Assembly (NCBI GenBank): GCA_002495625.1 | Contig: DAGC01000009.1 | Location: 31,637-61,100 of the forward strand | Direction: 5' to 3' | Source of the DNA: Methanobacterium sp. UBA375 | GTDB taxonomy: Archaea > Methanobacteriota > Methanobacteria > Methanobacteriales > Methanobacteriaceae | DNA length: 29,464 bases | Shown here: in pieces, positions 15,858 through 23,794 of the stretch | How the letters are laid out: every line of letters begins with the position of its first letter | How positions within the stretch are numbered: position 1 is the stretch's first letter | Position numbers and translations under genes: made by a program | Notes under the pieces: generated by a model | The model's database searches: none | What the model saw: only the letters and a program-made list of their open reading frames with translations | Told to the model about the DNA's origin: nothing

Positions 15858-16367
15858 TCAGAGGTAGTTAACTTGGTAGCTTAAATCTTCCTCGTCCAGT
15901 AAAACTACGGTTTTATCACCGGTCAGGTATCCGCATGTCTCACCAGGGTTGATTATAAGGGTTTCACCTTCTTTAATTTCCAGTTGATGGGTATGACCGG
16001 TTACAAGGACGTCGTATTTACCGCATCCCGCAAGGGATTCCACCAGGGCGGGATTTGTTCCGTGTATCACTGCAATTTGAAGGTTATCAATTGATATTTC
16101 CTGAAAATCCTCCAGGTAACACATGTTCCCGAATGCCTTCCTTAAACCATCTCTTTCACCATCGTTGTTGCCGAATATCGCTAAAAGGGGAGATTTGAGT
16201 TTCAGAAATTCCCGGGCAGTAAATGGTGATATCAAATCCCCAGCGTGAATAATTACTCCCACATGTTCACTGTTGAAGTACTCAACCGCCTTTTCAATGG
16301 CTTTTAAATTATCATGGCTGTCCGACATTATACCAATAATAAATAATCCCCCATTTTGAGTTTTCAT
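15858..16367 (-). CDS. YfcE/MJ0936-type metallophosphoesterase
   Basis: This 169-residue protein has all five metallophosphoesterase blocks in order: SDSHDN, HAGDLISPF, GNNDGERDG, HGT and TGHTHQ. These bind two metal ions, and the small archaeal relatives (MJ0936) hydrolyse phosphodiesters in vitro. The cellular substrate is unknown. The ATG at 16367 adds about nine residues before the usual family N-terminus (IIGIMSDSHDN), and no ribosome site precedes it. A TATA-like GTTATAAAAAA near 16408 would give a short leader. Confidence 0.85.
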   Translation of the reverse strand: MKTQNGGLFIIGIMSDSHDNLKAIEKAVEYFNSEHVGVIIHAGDLISPFTAREFLKLKSPLLAIFGNNDGERDGLRKAFGNMCYLEDFQEISIDNLQIAVIHGTNPALVESLAGCGKYDVLVTGHTHQLEIKEGETLIINPGETCGYLTGDKTVVLLDEEDLSYQVNYL

Positions 16368-16447
16368 ATGGACTTTTAATTGAGATTTTTAATAAATTTT
16401 ATTTTTTTTTATAACTAAATAATTTAGGGGGATAAAAAAGGCTGCTA

Positions 16448-16471
16448 GAAAAAAATTGATGATCAATTTTT
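16448..16471 (-). terminator. Hairpin and T-run at the end of the C39-like peptidase gene
   Basis: AAAAATTGAT (16451-16460) and ATCAATTTTT (16462-16471) form a 10-base inverted repeat around one base. It overlaps the stop codon, and on the minus strand a T-run (TTTTTTTC) follows. It would end transcription before the phosphodiesterase gene. Confidence 0.55.
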
Positions 16472-17065
16472 CATTATGGGAACGACTGTACCGGCTACGT
16501 TATAGTTGTCCATTACCCATTGCATCCTATCTTCCAGATCAGATAATGGGACGTTTCTAACACCGCCGGATGGGTCTGCAATACTTGCATAACCATTTTC
16601 CTCATCAACTCCGGTTAGAACCACGTAATGGCCCCCGTCTGGATTGTACCATGACTGTACGTAGAGTATCACCGGGATTTTTTTAGATACATATGAGTTT
16701 AATCTTCCCCAATCAGTGAATTTTTCACTGTGAGCAGTTAAATTGGTACCATAGACCGAGTTAACAGTTTCCGTTGCTTTTATTAAATCTTCCTCGTTAG
16801 TACCTTGATATGTGGTTTGAGCAGCGTTGGCCAGCCATTTCTCATCCAGATCCAGTCCATAAACTGAAAATGCCATCTTCAACGATGAAGGGCCGCAAGT
16901 ATAACTGGTATCCTGGCTGTCATAGGTGACATCCAGGTGATTGGCTTCAGGGCTTTCATGATCTGTTGAATTTAATTTTCCAGTTTCATTCAGGGATACA
17001 GAATATATGCCATTTGCAAATACCAGCATTAATAGCACTGCCGTTATTAGATATATTCGCTTAAT
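16463..17065 (-). CDS. Secreted C39-like cysteine peptidase, apparent ATT start
   Basis: This is a 200-residue protein. From the proposed start it opens with a basic residue pair and a hydrophobic run (KRIYLITAVLLMLVFANG), a clear signal peptide or anchor. The mature part has the C39-like triad: Cys57 in YTCGPSSLKMAF, His146 in DGGHYVVLTG, and Asp164 in IADPSGG. Such domains cleave or bind peptides outside the cell; in methanogens a role with pseudomurein or peptides is possible but unproven. The usual GTG at 17038 would cut the signal sequence and has no ribosome site. GGAGG at 17074-17078 lies eight bases before an in-frame ATT at 17063-17065, so I place the start there. Confidence 0.7.
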   Translation of the reverse strand: MKRIYLITAVLLMLVFANGIYSVSLNETGKLNSTDHESPEANHLDVTYDSQDTSYTCGPSSLKMAFSVYGLDLDEKWLANAAQTTYQGTNEEDLIKATETVNSVYGTNLTAHSEKFTDWGRLNSYVSKKIPVILYVQSWYNPDGGHYVVLTGVDEENGYASIADPSGGVRNVPLSDLEDRMQWVMDNYNVAGTVVPIMKN

Positions 17066-17082
17066 TTCTTCCGCCTCCTTAG

Positions 17083-17128
17083 TTGGGAATGTAAAGTCCT
17101 TATTGGGAATATAAAAATATATAAAAAC
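17083..17128 (-). promoter_or_regulatory. C39 peptidase promoter with a 20-base-spaced direct repeat
   Basis: On the minus strand TTTTTATATATTTTTATA (about 17109-17126) is a TATA region, with the start expected near 17090. TTGGGAATGTAAAG (17083-17096) and TTGGGAATATAAAA (17103-17116) on the plus strand are direct repeats two helical turns apart. They cover the TATA box and start site, where a repressor would act. Confidence 0.4.
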
Positions 17129-17210
17129 TAAACCTGTTCATTGCAAAATATGAATCAAAAATTTAGTAAAAATTTAGTAGAATAATTTTTTAAAATTTAA
17201 CTGAACTTCT

Positions 17211-17221
17211 CTTATATAAAT
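17211..17221 (+). promoter_or_regulatory. TATA box probably serving the slipin gene
   Basis: TTATATAAATA on the plus strand is a strong archaeal TATA box. It would start transcription near 17240 and leave a leader of about 105 bases before the slipin ATG. A weaker alternative, TTTACATATAT near 17301-17311, would put the start too close to the ribosome site. Confidence 0.45.
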
Positions 17222-17344
17222 ATTTCGCAACAGAAAAGTTATTAAAATTAATTCGTCTTCCTAATCTAGTCTTGAAAATCCTCCATTTTTAATATTAGTT
17301 TTTACATATATCCCCATAGAATCTAATTTATGGAGGGTTAAAAA

Positions 17345-18133
17345 ATGGTTGATTTTGTAACATTATTGATTGTAGGAATTGTGATCCTGATTATTTTAGG
17401 GCTTTCGGTACGTATCGTTAACCAGTATGAAAGAGGAGTTGTATTCCGGCTGGGAAAAGTAATCGGGGTGAGAGAACCGGGTCTTCGGCTTATAATTCCC
17501 CTGGTGGATAGGATGGTTAAGCCGTCCCTGAGGATAGTTACCATGCCGGTTCCTGCCCAGAAGATCATCACCCAGGACAACGTGACCATAGACGTGGCTG
17601 CTGTGGCATATTTCAAGGTAACCGACGCGTATAGAGCTGTTGTGGAGATAGAAAACTATAACAGTGCGGTGAACCAGATCGCCCAGACCACCGTGAGGAG
17701 TGTGGTGGGACAATATTCACTGGACGAAATCTTGTCTGAAACAGCCAAACTAAACACCAGCATCCAGGAGATAATCGACACACACAGCGAACCCTGGGGT
17801 ATCAAAGTAACCACCGTAGAGATTAAGGACATAAAACTACCTGAAAGCATGCAAAGGGCCATAGCTTTACAAGCAGAGGCTGAAAGGGAGAAAAGGGCTA
17901 AGATCATCTCGGCCGAGGGTGAGTATCTGGCCGCTGGAAAACTGGGAGAGGCAGCAGACATCATTGCCGAACACCCTGTAGCACTGCAACTGCGTATCAT
18001 GCAGGTCCTGAGCAACATCGCCGCGGAGAAAAACTCAACCATAGTCTTCCCTGCCCAGTTACTTAACAGCATACGGGATATTAAAGACTTCCTGGGCTCT
18101 GAAATGGGGGCTATGGAAAAAGATGAAAAATAA
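17345..18133 (+). CDS. Slipin (stomatin/prohibitin, SPFH family)
   Basis: This 262-residue protein has one N-terminal membrane helix (about 4-21) followed by the SPFH domain: NQYERGVVFRLGKVIGVREPG, then VTIDVAAVAYFKVTDAYRAV and QIAQTTVRSVVGQYSLDEIL. A helical, charged region follows (EAEREKRAKIISAEGEY). Stomatin-type proteins oligomerise at membranes and organise or regulate membrane proteins. They are often paired with an NfeD-type protease partner, which is not adjacent here. GGAGG lies eight bases before the ATG. It is convergent with the antiporter gene. Confidence 0.93.
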   Translation: MVDFVTLLIVGIVILIILGLSVRIVNQYERGVVFRLGKVIGVREPGLRLIIPLVDRMVKPSLRIVTMPVPAQKIITQDNVTIDVAAVAYFKVTDAYRAVVEIENYNSAVNQIAQTTVRSVVGQYSLDEILSETAKLNTSIQEIIDTHSEPWGIKVTTVEIKDIKLPESMQRAIALQAEAEREKRAKIISAEGEYLAAGKLGEAADIIAEHPVALQLRIMQVLSNIAAEKNSTIVFPAQLLNSIRDIKDFLGSEMGAMEKDEK

Positions 18134-18145
18134 ACGATATTTTGA

Positions 18146-18179
18146 TGGTGGAAATTTCAATTTTCCCATTTTTTTTTAG
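18146..18179 (+). terminator. T-tract between convergent slipin and antiporter genes
   Basis: A weak inverted repeat (TGGAAA with TTTTCCCA) is followed by nine T on the plus strand near 18170-18178. It fits an archaeal T-tract terminator for the slipin gene. Confidence 0.4.
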
Positions 18180-18185
18180 AAATAT

Positions 18186-20123
18186 CTAACTTCCATAATC
18201 CTTCCTGGTATAGATCAACACATCGTCCGGTTTCAGCTGGAAAGTATCATCTAAGTCCCTTATGGTCTGATCTTTGCGGGCCACGGCGATAGGTGTCAAG
18301 TCCTGATCCTTAAGGCAGAGATCTCCCAGCTTAACATCTTCTTCTACGGTGAATGAGGAAACCTGTATATCTGTTAACGCATCATTGACGCTGCAGGTGT
18401 TGATTTCCCAGCTGGCAAGTGTTCTGAACATCTCGTATTCATCGGCCCGGAGTTCATCTACAAATTTATGGACCTCATCATCTGTTAAGTGGTACTGGTT
18501 CATCACCCTGGTGAATATTTCCACTGAAGTTTCAAATTCCTCAGGTATTACCTCATCAGCACCTAAATTGTGCAGTTCCTCCATTTCATATATGTAACGG
18601 GTTCTAACTATGATATAAAGGGTTGGATTCATTTTTTTAGCCATATCTACTATTTTACGGCTTCCAACAGGATCCGAGATGGCAATCACCATAACCCTGG
18701 CTTCTGTGATGTTCAATTGATTTAATATAGTTGGTTGAGAAGCATCACCATAACATATGGGCTCTCCCATTTCTTTTTTCCTTCTAACAATCTGTGGGTT
18801 AAGATCCACCACCACATATGGAATATGAGCCTGTAAAGCTGCCCGGGCCATGTTTTTCCCGTTGACACCAAATCCAACTATGATCAGATGATCTGCTGGA
18901 GGAACTTTTTGAGGCTGGGGTATTGAATATGTTCCACTCAGGACTCGATCCGGGACCGGTAACACCTTTTCCAGAATGTCAGATATCTGGTGTGCCCTAT
19001 CCTTGAAGAAGGGAGTCAGGGACATGGTCAAGATTGTGACCGCCAGGATGGTCTGGAAGAATGGGTTGGTTATCAGGTTGTACTGTACTCCAACTGCCGC
19101 CAGGATAAAAGAGAACTCCCCTATCTGGCTCAACATCAACCCCACCAGTACCATGACCCGGAAGGACAGTCCTAAAATTCCAGCCACAACTCCGGCAATC
19201 ACCGATTTTAATAGGATTACAGCTATAGTTAAGAGGATTATAAGGGGTAAATTTTCTAACACGAAGTTAATATTTAAGAGCATACCAATGGAGATGAAAA
19301 ATAAGCTTAAAAATATATCCTGAAAGGGTAAAATATTTCCAAGTGCCTGGTGCTTGTATTCTGTATTTGATATTGTAAGACCAGCCAGAAAAGCACCTAA
19401 TGCCAGAGATAATCCTAGAGTAGAGGTTATCCAGGTAATTCCAAAACATATGACGATGATGGTTAAGAGGAACAGATCCCGCCTCTTGAAGCGTGCAATA
19501 AAGTGTAAAAGCTCAGGAACCAGCCAACGTCCGCTTACAAGGGTCAGGGCAATGAGGCCTATCCCTAAACCTAGGAGCATTGGCCAATTTTCAAGGGCGG
19601 AAGATTCGGCACCTGACAGGAGAGGTGCTAAAAGAATAACCACCACCACGGCCAGATCCTGGAAGATGAGTATTCCCAGGGCCGTCCTTCCATGAATACT
19701 ATCCAGTTGTTTTTTCTCCTGGAGAAGCCGCAGTATAATGGCCGTACTGCTGAAACAAATCAGGAGCCCTATGAAGATCGATTCTGTAGAAGGTAACCCC
19801 AAAGCCAGACAGACAAGAAACACTGCCAGCACAGTGAGTCCTACCTGTAGGGAACCTCCTAATATGGCGTATCTTTTTATCTGGGAGAATTTATTCATGG
19901 AAAAATCCATTCCAATGGTAAAAAGCAGAAATATAATTCCCAGCTCAGCTATAAGCTCCACCTGACTAACCGATCCTATGAGCCCCAGCCCGTGAGGGCC
20001 GATAACTATTCCGGTTACAAAAAATGCCAGGATGGAAGGCATCCTGATGAGGTTAAACAGGAGGAGGACTACAACTGATAATCCTAATATGATTACAACG
20101 TCTTTTAATAAGGATACATCCAT
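18186..20123 (-). CDS. CPA2-family cation:proton antiporter with TrkA-N and TrkA-C domains (KefB-like)
   Basis: This 645-residue protein has three parts. Residues about 1-385 form a 12-13 helix Na+/H+ exchanger domain, with TGIVIGPHGLGLI near the start and FQD at 154-156 in the ion-binding helix. Residues about 411-530 form a TrkA-N/RCK domain with the nucleotide-binding GFGVNG at 417-422. Residues about 565-645 form a TrkA-C domain. This layout is typical of KefB/KefC-like K+/H+ or Na+/H+ antiporters gated by nucleotides. Whether the ion is K+ or Na+ cannot be read here. AAGGAAGT precedes the ATG, and CTTTATATC near 20190-20198 is a plausible TATA box. Confidence 0.92.
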   Translation of the reverse strand: MDVSLLKDVVIILGLSVVVLLLFNLIRMPSILAFFVTGIVIGPHGLGLIGSVSQVELIAELGIIFLLFTIGMDFSMNKFSQIKRYAILGGSLQVGLTVLAVFLVCLALGLPSTESIFIGLLICFSSTAIILRLLQEKKQLDSIHGRTALGILIFQDLAVVVVILLAPLLSGAESSALENWPMLLGLGIGLIALTLVSGRWLVPELLHFIARFKRRDLFLLTIIVICFGITWITSTLGLSLALGAFLAGLTISNTEYKHQALGNILPFQDIFLSLFFISIGMLLNINFVLENLPLIILLTIAVILLKSVIAGVVAGILGLSFRVMVLVGLMLSQIGEFSFILAAVGVQYNLITNPFFQTILAVTILTMSLTPFFKDRAHQISDILEKVLPVPDRVLSGTYSIPQPQKVPPADHLIIVGFGVNGKNMARAALQAHIPYVVVDLNPQIVRRKKEMGEPICYGDASQPTILNQLNITEARVMVIAISDPVGSRKIVDMAKKMNPTLYIIVRTRYIYEMEELHNLGADEVIPEEFETSVEIFTRVMNQYHLTDDEVHKFVDELRADEYEMFRTLASWEINTCSVNDALTDIQVSSFTVEEDVKLGDLCLKDQDLTPIAVARKDQTIRDLDDTFQLKPDDVLIYTRKDYGS

Positions 20124-20283
20124 AATTAACTTCCTTTGAAAAATAGAACAGAAGGTATTCTGTACTTAAAATAGGATTTATTGGTGGTGATATAAAGAAT
20201 TTACGTCTTGATGGTTAAATAATGTTCATGTTTGCAAAATTAGATCAGTAAACCCAGTAAAACATCCCATCAAAATCTATAAA

Positions 20284-20901
20284 CTAGATTCCTTTGAGAA
20301 TTCTATAGGCCAGTTGGATATGTCTTGATCCCTCATCTGTGCAGGGGCCGTGTCCAGGTAGGAGGTATTTGACCTGGAGTTCACTGAGCCTTTTTAAAGA
20401 TTCCTGCATATTTTGAACACTACCTCCCAGGTCCATCCGGCCGAAGCCACCGTCTGCAAACACCGTGTCTCCTGAGATGAGGGTTTCTCCATCATATAGA
20501 CATATGCCTCCACGGGTATGCCCCGGGGTGTGTAGGACTTCAAAATCGTAGATGTTATCCCCTTCCTGGAGTTTCCAGTCCACCTGCATCTTTCCCAGAG
20601 AGTCTCCGAACATCTTGGCTGCTGTGGCGAGATCATCCCCTTTTTCCAGGGATTCAACATCCTCCTGGTGCATGGCCACTTTTAAATCCAGAAAACGGTT
20701 GCCACCGATATGGTCGTAGTGGTTGTGGGTGTTCACGATAAGGGAAAGGTCTGCGGGATTTATACCCCCCTGCCTTAACGATTCAAGGATGTAGTTTATG
20801 TTTGCTCCGGTTCCTGTGTCCACCAGTACATCCTCAAAGGCGTAGACGTTGGAGTCGAAACCCCTGCCTTCAACCATTACGATTCCATTGATTTTTCGCA
20901 T
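20284..20901 (-). CDS. MBL-fold hydrolase, glyoxalase II-like
   Basis: This 205-residue protein has NTHNHYDHIGG (the HxHxDH metal motif), HTPGHTRGGICLYD, SGDTVFADGGFGRMDLGG and LLPGHGP: the full set of a glyoxalase II/hydroxyacylglutathione-hydrolase-like MBL fold. The natural substrate is unknown; methanogens lack glutathione, so a thioester of another thiol is possible. The frame is open further upstream to 20958, but GAGGT sits four bases before the ATG at 20901, and MRKINGIVMVEG fits the family N-terminus. Its upstream region overlaps the 3' side of the tRNA-Trp gene. Confidence 0.87.
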   Translation of the reverse strand: MRKINGIVMVEGRGFDSNVYAFEDVLVDTGTGANINYILESLRQGGINPADLSLIVNTHNHYDHIGGNRFLDLKVAMHQEDVESLEKGDDLATAAKMFGDSLGKMQVDWKLQEGDNIYDFEVLHTPGHTRGGICLYDGETLISGDTVFADGGFGRMDLGGSVQNMQESLKRLSELQVKYLLPGHGPCTDEGSRHIQLAYRILKGI

Positions 20902-20948
20902 GTTAACCTCTAAACGAAATAGGAATAAAAAAATTTGAAAAGTAAAAG

Positions 20949-21091
<143 letters not shown>

Positions 21092-21128
21092 TGATACTAA
21101 AAAATATCGGTTTAAATTTATTTTAAAA

Positions 21129-21200
<72 letters not shown>

Positions 21201-21304
21201 ATAGTAGTAAAATTTGCACCTTGTTGATATTTAAACCTTACTATCAGATTAAATAATCTTAAAAAAAAACCAATAATCCAATCAAAGCCTGATAAAGGGA
21301 TAAC

Positions 21305-21694
21305 CTATCTTAAATCGTATAAAATGATTATATCACTGGCATTAATCTGTGGAGGATATGTCTGTAACATAGGTCCAGTAAATCTGACTTCAATCTTCTG
21401 GCCAGGGTGAAGATCATCTAAAGATGCCTTTACCAGGTTCTTTCCATATTTATGATATACCGTGGTATTTTTATTGATTATAATGGAGACATTCTGGGGA
21501 TAGGAAGCACCACTTTGATATCCTTCCACCAATAAGGAATCAATTACATTAGTATCTCCCTGTGAATTATCATTGCACAGACCAACGATTACACCACTCA
21601 TATCAACTCGATCACTACCGGTAGCTGTAAAAGTACCGTAAACAACACCTAAAAATAATACAAAAAGCAGTACCATTACAGTTATAACCCTCAT
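21305..21694 (-). CDS. Exported or membrane-anchored DUF3221-like protein
   Basis: This 129-residue protein has an N-terminal hydrophobic segment (about residues 4-20) that should act as a signal or anchor, and a small beta-rich domain. The C-terminal part LHPGQKIEVRFTGPMLQTYPPQINASDI resembles DUF3221 (GQKVxVxFxGxVxxSYPxQxxAxxI). No enzymatic residues are evident. AGGGATAAA precedes the ATG. A TATA-like TATTATATAAAA lies near 21741-21752. It stands alone, between the tRNA pair and the accessory region. Confidence 0.6.
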   Translation of the reverse strand: MRVITVMVLLFVLFLGVVYGTFTATGSDRVDMSGVIVGLCNDNSQGDTNVIDSLLVEGYQSGASYPQNVSIIINKNTTVYHKYGKNLVKASLDDLHPGQKIEVRFTGPMLQTYPPQINASDIIILYDLR

Positions 21695-22007
21695 TTTATC
21701 CCTTCCATGATAATGGTGAAAATTGTTTTCGTGGTTGTTTTATATAATATTTTGTTCATGCATTAATAGTTTTCGCTAAAATGATAACCTTTTCATAAAT
21801 AATTTGCCATTACAAGATAGATCAAATATTAATAAAATAATCGGATGATCAACACATTGATAATCTAAAATAGGGGCCATTTTGGATAAGATATAAAAAA
21901 TTTGTAAGGATTGATAATTACGGAACTGCCATTTGAAGTCAAATAAAAGAATTAACTTCTTCTATTTCTTGTTGTAATAGAAAAGGAATCTAATTTATTC
22001 GTGAGTG
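21695..22007. other. 313-base intergenic region, no gene seen
   Basis: This AT-rich stretch holds the TATA box and leader of the DUF3221-like gene on its left. On its right is a weak inverted repeat, TTCTATT/AATAGAA (21960-21966 and 21976-21982), downstream of the methyltransferase stop. I see no ORF, RNA gene or clear gene remnant. Confidence 0.6.
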
Positions 22008-22811
22008 TTATTTAATTCCCGTGCCTTTAAAAAAGTTGTAAAAAAACACACCATCTGCTTCTGTGGTTTTATATAAATCATTTATTCCTTTTTGCCATGA
22101 TTCATTATCTACCATATTCATATCAAGAGCTTGTTCCTTAACCCCTTCAACCATGGCGATAATAGTCTTTTTATTGAAACCATCTACTAATTCAGGCTTA
22201 CTGGAATCAACGTAAACCACTTTCGGTTGAACCTGGACTTCCTTAAATCCTGAACCCGTCATCAATGGATATATTTCCCTTCCAATCATAGGATTACATC
22301 CAAATCTTTTCTGACACTCAATTAAACATTCCCATACCATTTTAGCTTCTTTTGTTTCTGGATAAAAATAACAGGACCCATGGTCACCTTCAATAACTGT
22401 AATTGAGCCACCGTCTTTAAGAACCCTCCTCAAATTATTAAGTGCATCAAGGGGATCCTTTAAATGTTCTAGCACAAAACAAACGAAGATATGATCGAAG
22501 CTTTTATCTTCAAAAGGCAGATCATGAAGATCTACTTGGGTAAATTCCACGTTTTCTATTTTATTTTCCCCTATTAATCTTTTTGCTTGATTAATAGATG
22601 ATTCAGATATATCTATCGAGGTTATCTCGGCGTCAGGACTGTTTTTAGCCAGTATAACAGTTTGGGCACCCACTCCACAGCCAGCCTCCAGAACTTTACT
22701 TCCAGCAGGATACTTAGTCCCATCATGTAAAAGGTTAAATAGTGTATTTGCCTGATCAACAAGCCTACCAGCTTCTAATTCTGAATATCCATGTACATAA
22801 TCTTCTCTCAT
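22008..22811 (-). CDS. Class I SAM-dependent methyltransferase
   Basis: This 267-residue protein has the Rossmann motif VLEAGCGVGAQTVILA, the acidic ITSIDIS end of strand 2, and DLPFEDKSFDHIFVCFVLEHLKDP around motif II/III. The N-terminus YVHGYSELEAGRLVDQA is typical of a widespread group of small-molecule methyltransferases. The substrate is unknown. I choose ATG at 22811 because homologues usually begin near this point; a TTG at 22820 directly after the stop of the HEAT gene is also possible. Neither has a strong ribosome site, so translation is probably coupled to the upstream gene. Confidence 0.82.
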   Translation of the reverse strand: MREDYVHGYSELEAGRLVDQANTLFNLLHDGTKYPAGSKVLEAGCGVGAQTVILAKNSPDAEITSIDISESSINQAKRLIGENKIENVEFTQVDLHDLPFEDKSFDHIFVCFVLEHLKDPLDALNNLRRVLKDGGSITVIEGDHGSCYFYPETKEAKMVWECLIECQKRFGCNPMIGREIYPLMTGSGFKEVQVQPKVVYVDSSKPELVDGFNKKTIIAMVEGVKEQALDMNMVDNESWQKGINDLYKTTEADGVFFYNFFKGTGIK

Positions 22812-22820
22812 AATTATCAA

Positions 22821-23504
22821 TCATTCTTTATCCTGTATAATCTTAATAGCTCTTTCTAATGCAGATTCAAACTCCTGTGATTCTCCCTTAGAATTTTTTA
22901 AAGCTTCTTCCAGGTAGGGAAGCGCCCTTTCATCCCCTATGATTTCCAGTGCATTGGCTGCGTTAACCCGGACCAGGTAATTATCGTCTTTCAGGGAATT
23001 AACCAGTGATTGAACCGCGGAATTATCACCGATCTTCCCCAGGGAGGTTACTGTACAGGCACGGAGAATATAATCCTTCTCTTCCAGAATATCAGTTAAC
23101 GGTTTAACCGCTTCTATAGCTCCCAGGTTTCCCAGTGCATCAACCACTTCACACCTGACACTTAAATCTCCATCTTTTAATGCGGCGATGATTGGTTTCA
23201 CCGCTCTTTTATCACCTATAACACCCAGAGCCAATGCTGCAGTCTCCCGGACATGCCAGTATTCATCTCTTAACACATTTATCAGTGATTCTACTGCTCT
23301 TCTATCCCCGATCCTGCCGAGGGACAAGACGGCGGCTTTGCGGATGGGCCAGTACTCATCCCCTAAAATCTGAATTAAAGATTCAACAGCCGCCTCTCCA
23401 GCATGGATATCGCCCAGGATGTAGGCTGCCTTCTCCCGGATCTTCTTATCTTCTTTAACATCTAAAGCACTTATAATTCCAGTTACATCCTTTGATTCCC
23501 TCAT
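22821..23504 (-). CDS. HEAT-repeat (PBS lyase-type) protein
   Basis: This 227-residue protein is built of about seven helical repeats of 31 residues. Typical units are AVESLIQILGDEYWPIRKAA and LGxIGDxRAVxxLIxxLxDExxxVRxxA. Such repeats are protein-protein scaffolds without catalytic residues; several members bind tetrapyrrole-protein complexes, but no such link can be claimed here. The ATG at 23504 lacks a good ribosome site. In frame upstream, GGAGGTG (23537-23543) is correctly spaced from an ATA at 23529-23531, which would add SNSDLDK-like residues to the N-terminus. The gene abuts the methyltransferase gene and is probably co-transcribed with it. Confidence 0.82.
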   Translation of the reverse strand: MRESKDVTGIISALDVKEDKKIREKAAYILGDIHAGEAAVESLIQILGDEYWPIRKAAVLSLGRIGDRRAVESLINVLRDEYWHVRETAALALGVIGDKRAVKPIIAALKDGDLSVRCEVVDALGNLGAIEAVKPLTDILEEKDYILRACTVTSLGKIGDNSAVQSLVNSLKDDNYLVRVNAANALEIIGDERALPYLEEALKNSKGESQEFESALERAIKIIQDKE

Positions 23505-23664
23505 CTTATCCAGATCTGAATTAGAAAATATAATAACACCTCCTACATTATCAGGATTAACTTACAATTTTCTCCATATACAGCAAAAACAGGTTATCTG
23601 TATATTTTTCCTTTTTAAAAATTTATAACCTCTTTTTTGGTAAAAAGAAATATTTTTCCAGCTT

Positions 23665-23778
23665 TTAAATCCTGTCCATGAACTCAAATCTTTTTATTTC
23701 CGGGAAACAGGTTTTTACGACCCCCATTAATCTGGTTCCTATGCCCTGATTCTGGTATCCATAAATTATATTAATCTT
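23665..23778 (-). pseudogene. Remnant of a GNAT N-acetyltransferase (C-terminal tail only)
   Basis: On the minus strand, the frame from 23778 to the TAA at 23665-23667 reads IIYGYQNQGIGTRLMGVV followed by KTCFPEIKRFEFMDRI. The QNQGIG is the acetyl-CoA-binding QxxGxG of GNAT motif A, and the tail fits the end of such proteins. A stop codon lies just upstream at 23779-23781, and there is no start codon or N-terminal half. I take it as a decayed gene. Confidence 0.6.
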
Positions 23779-23794
23779 TTATTTAATTAATAAT

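Noticed and set aside
15854..16367. A third ATT start, for the phosphodiesterase (ATT at 16338-16340 behind GGGGGA)
   Set aside because: The G-run is a poor match to the GGAGGTGA consensus, and a normal ATG upstream with a TATA-spaced short leader explains the gene well enough.
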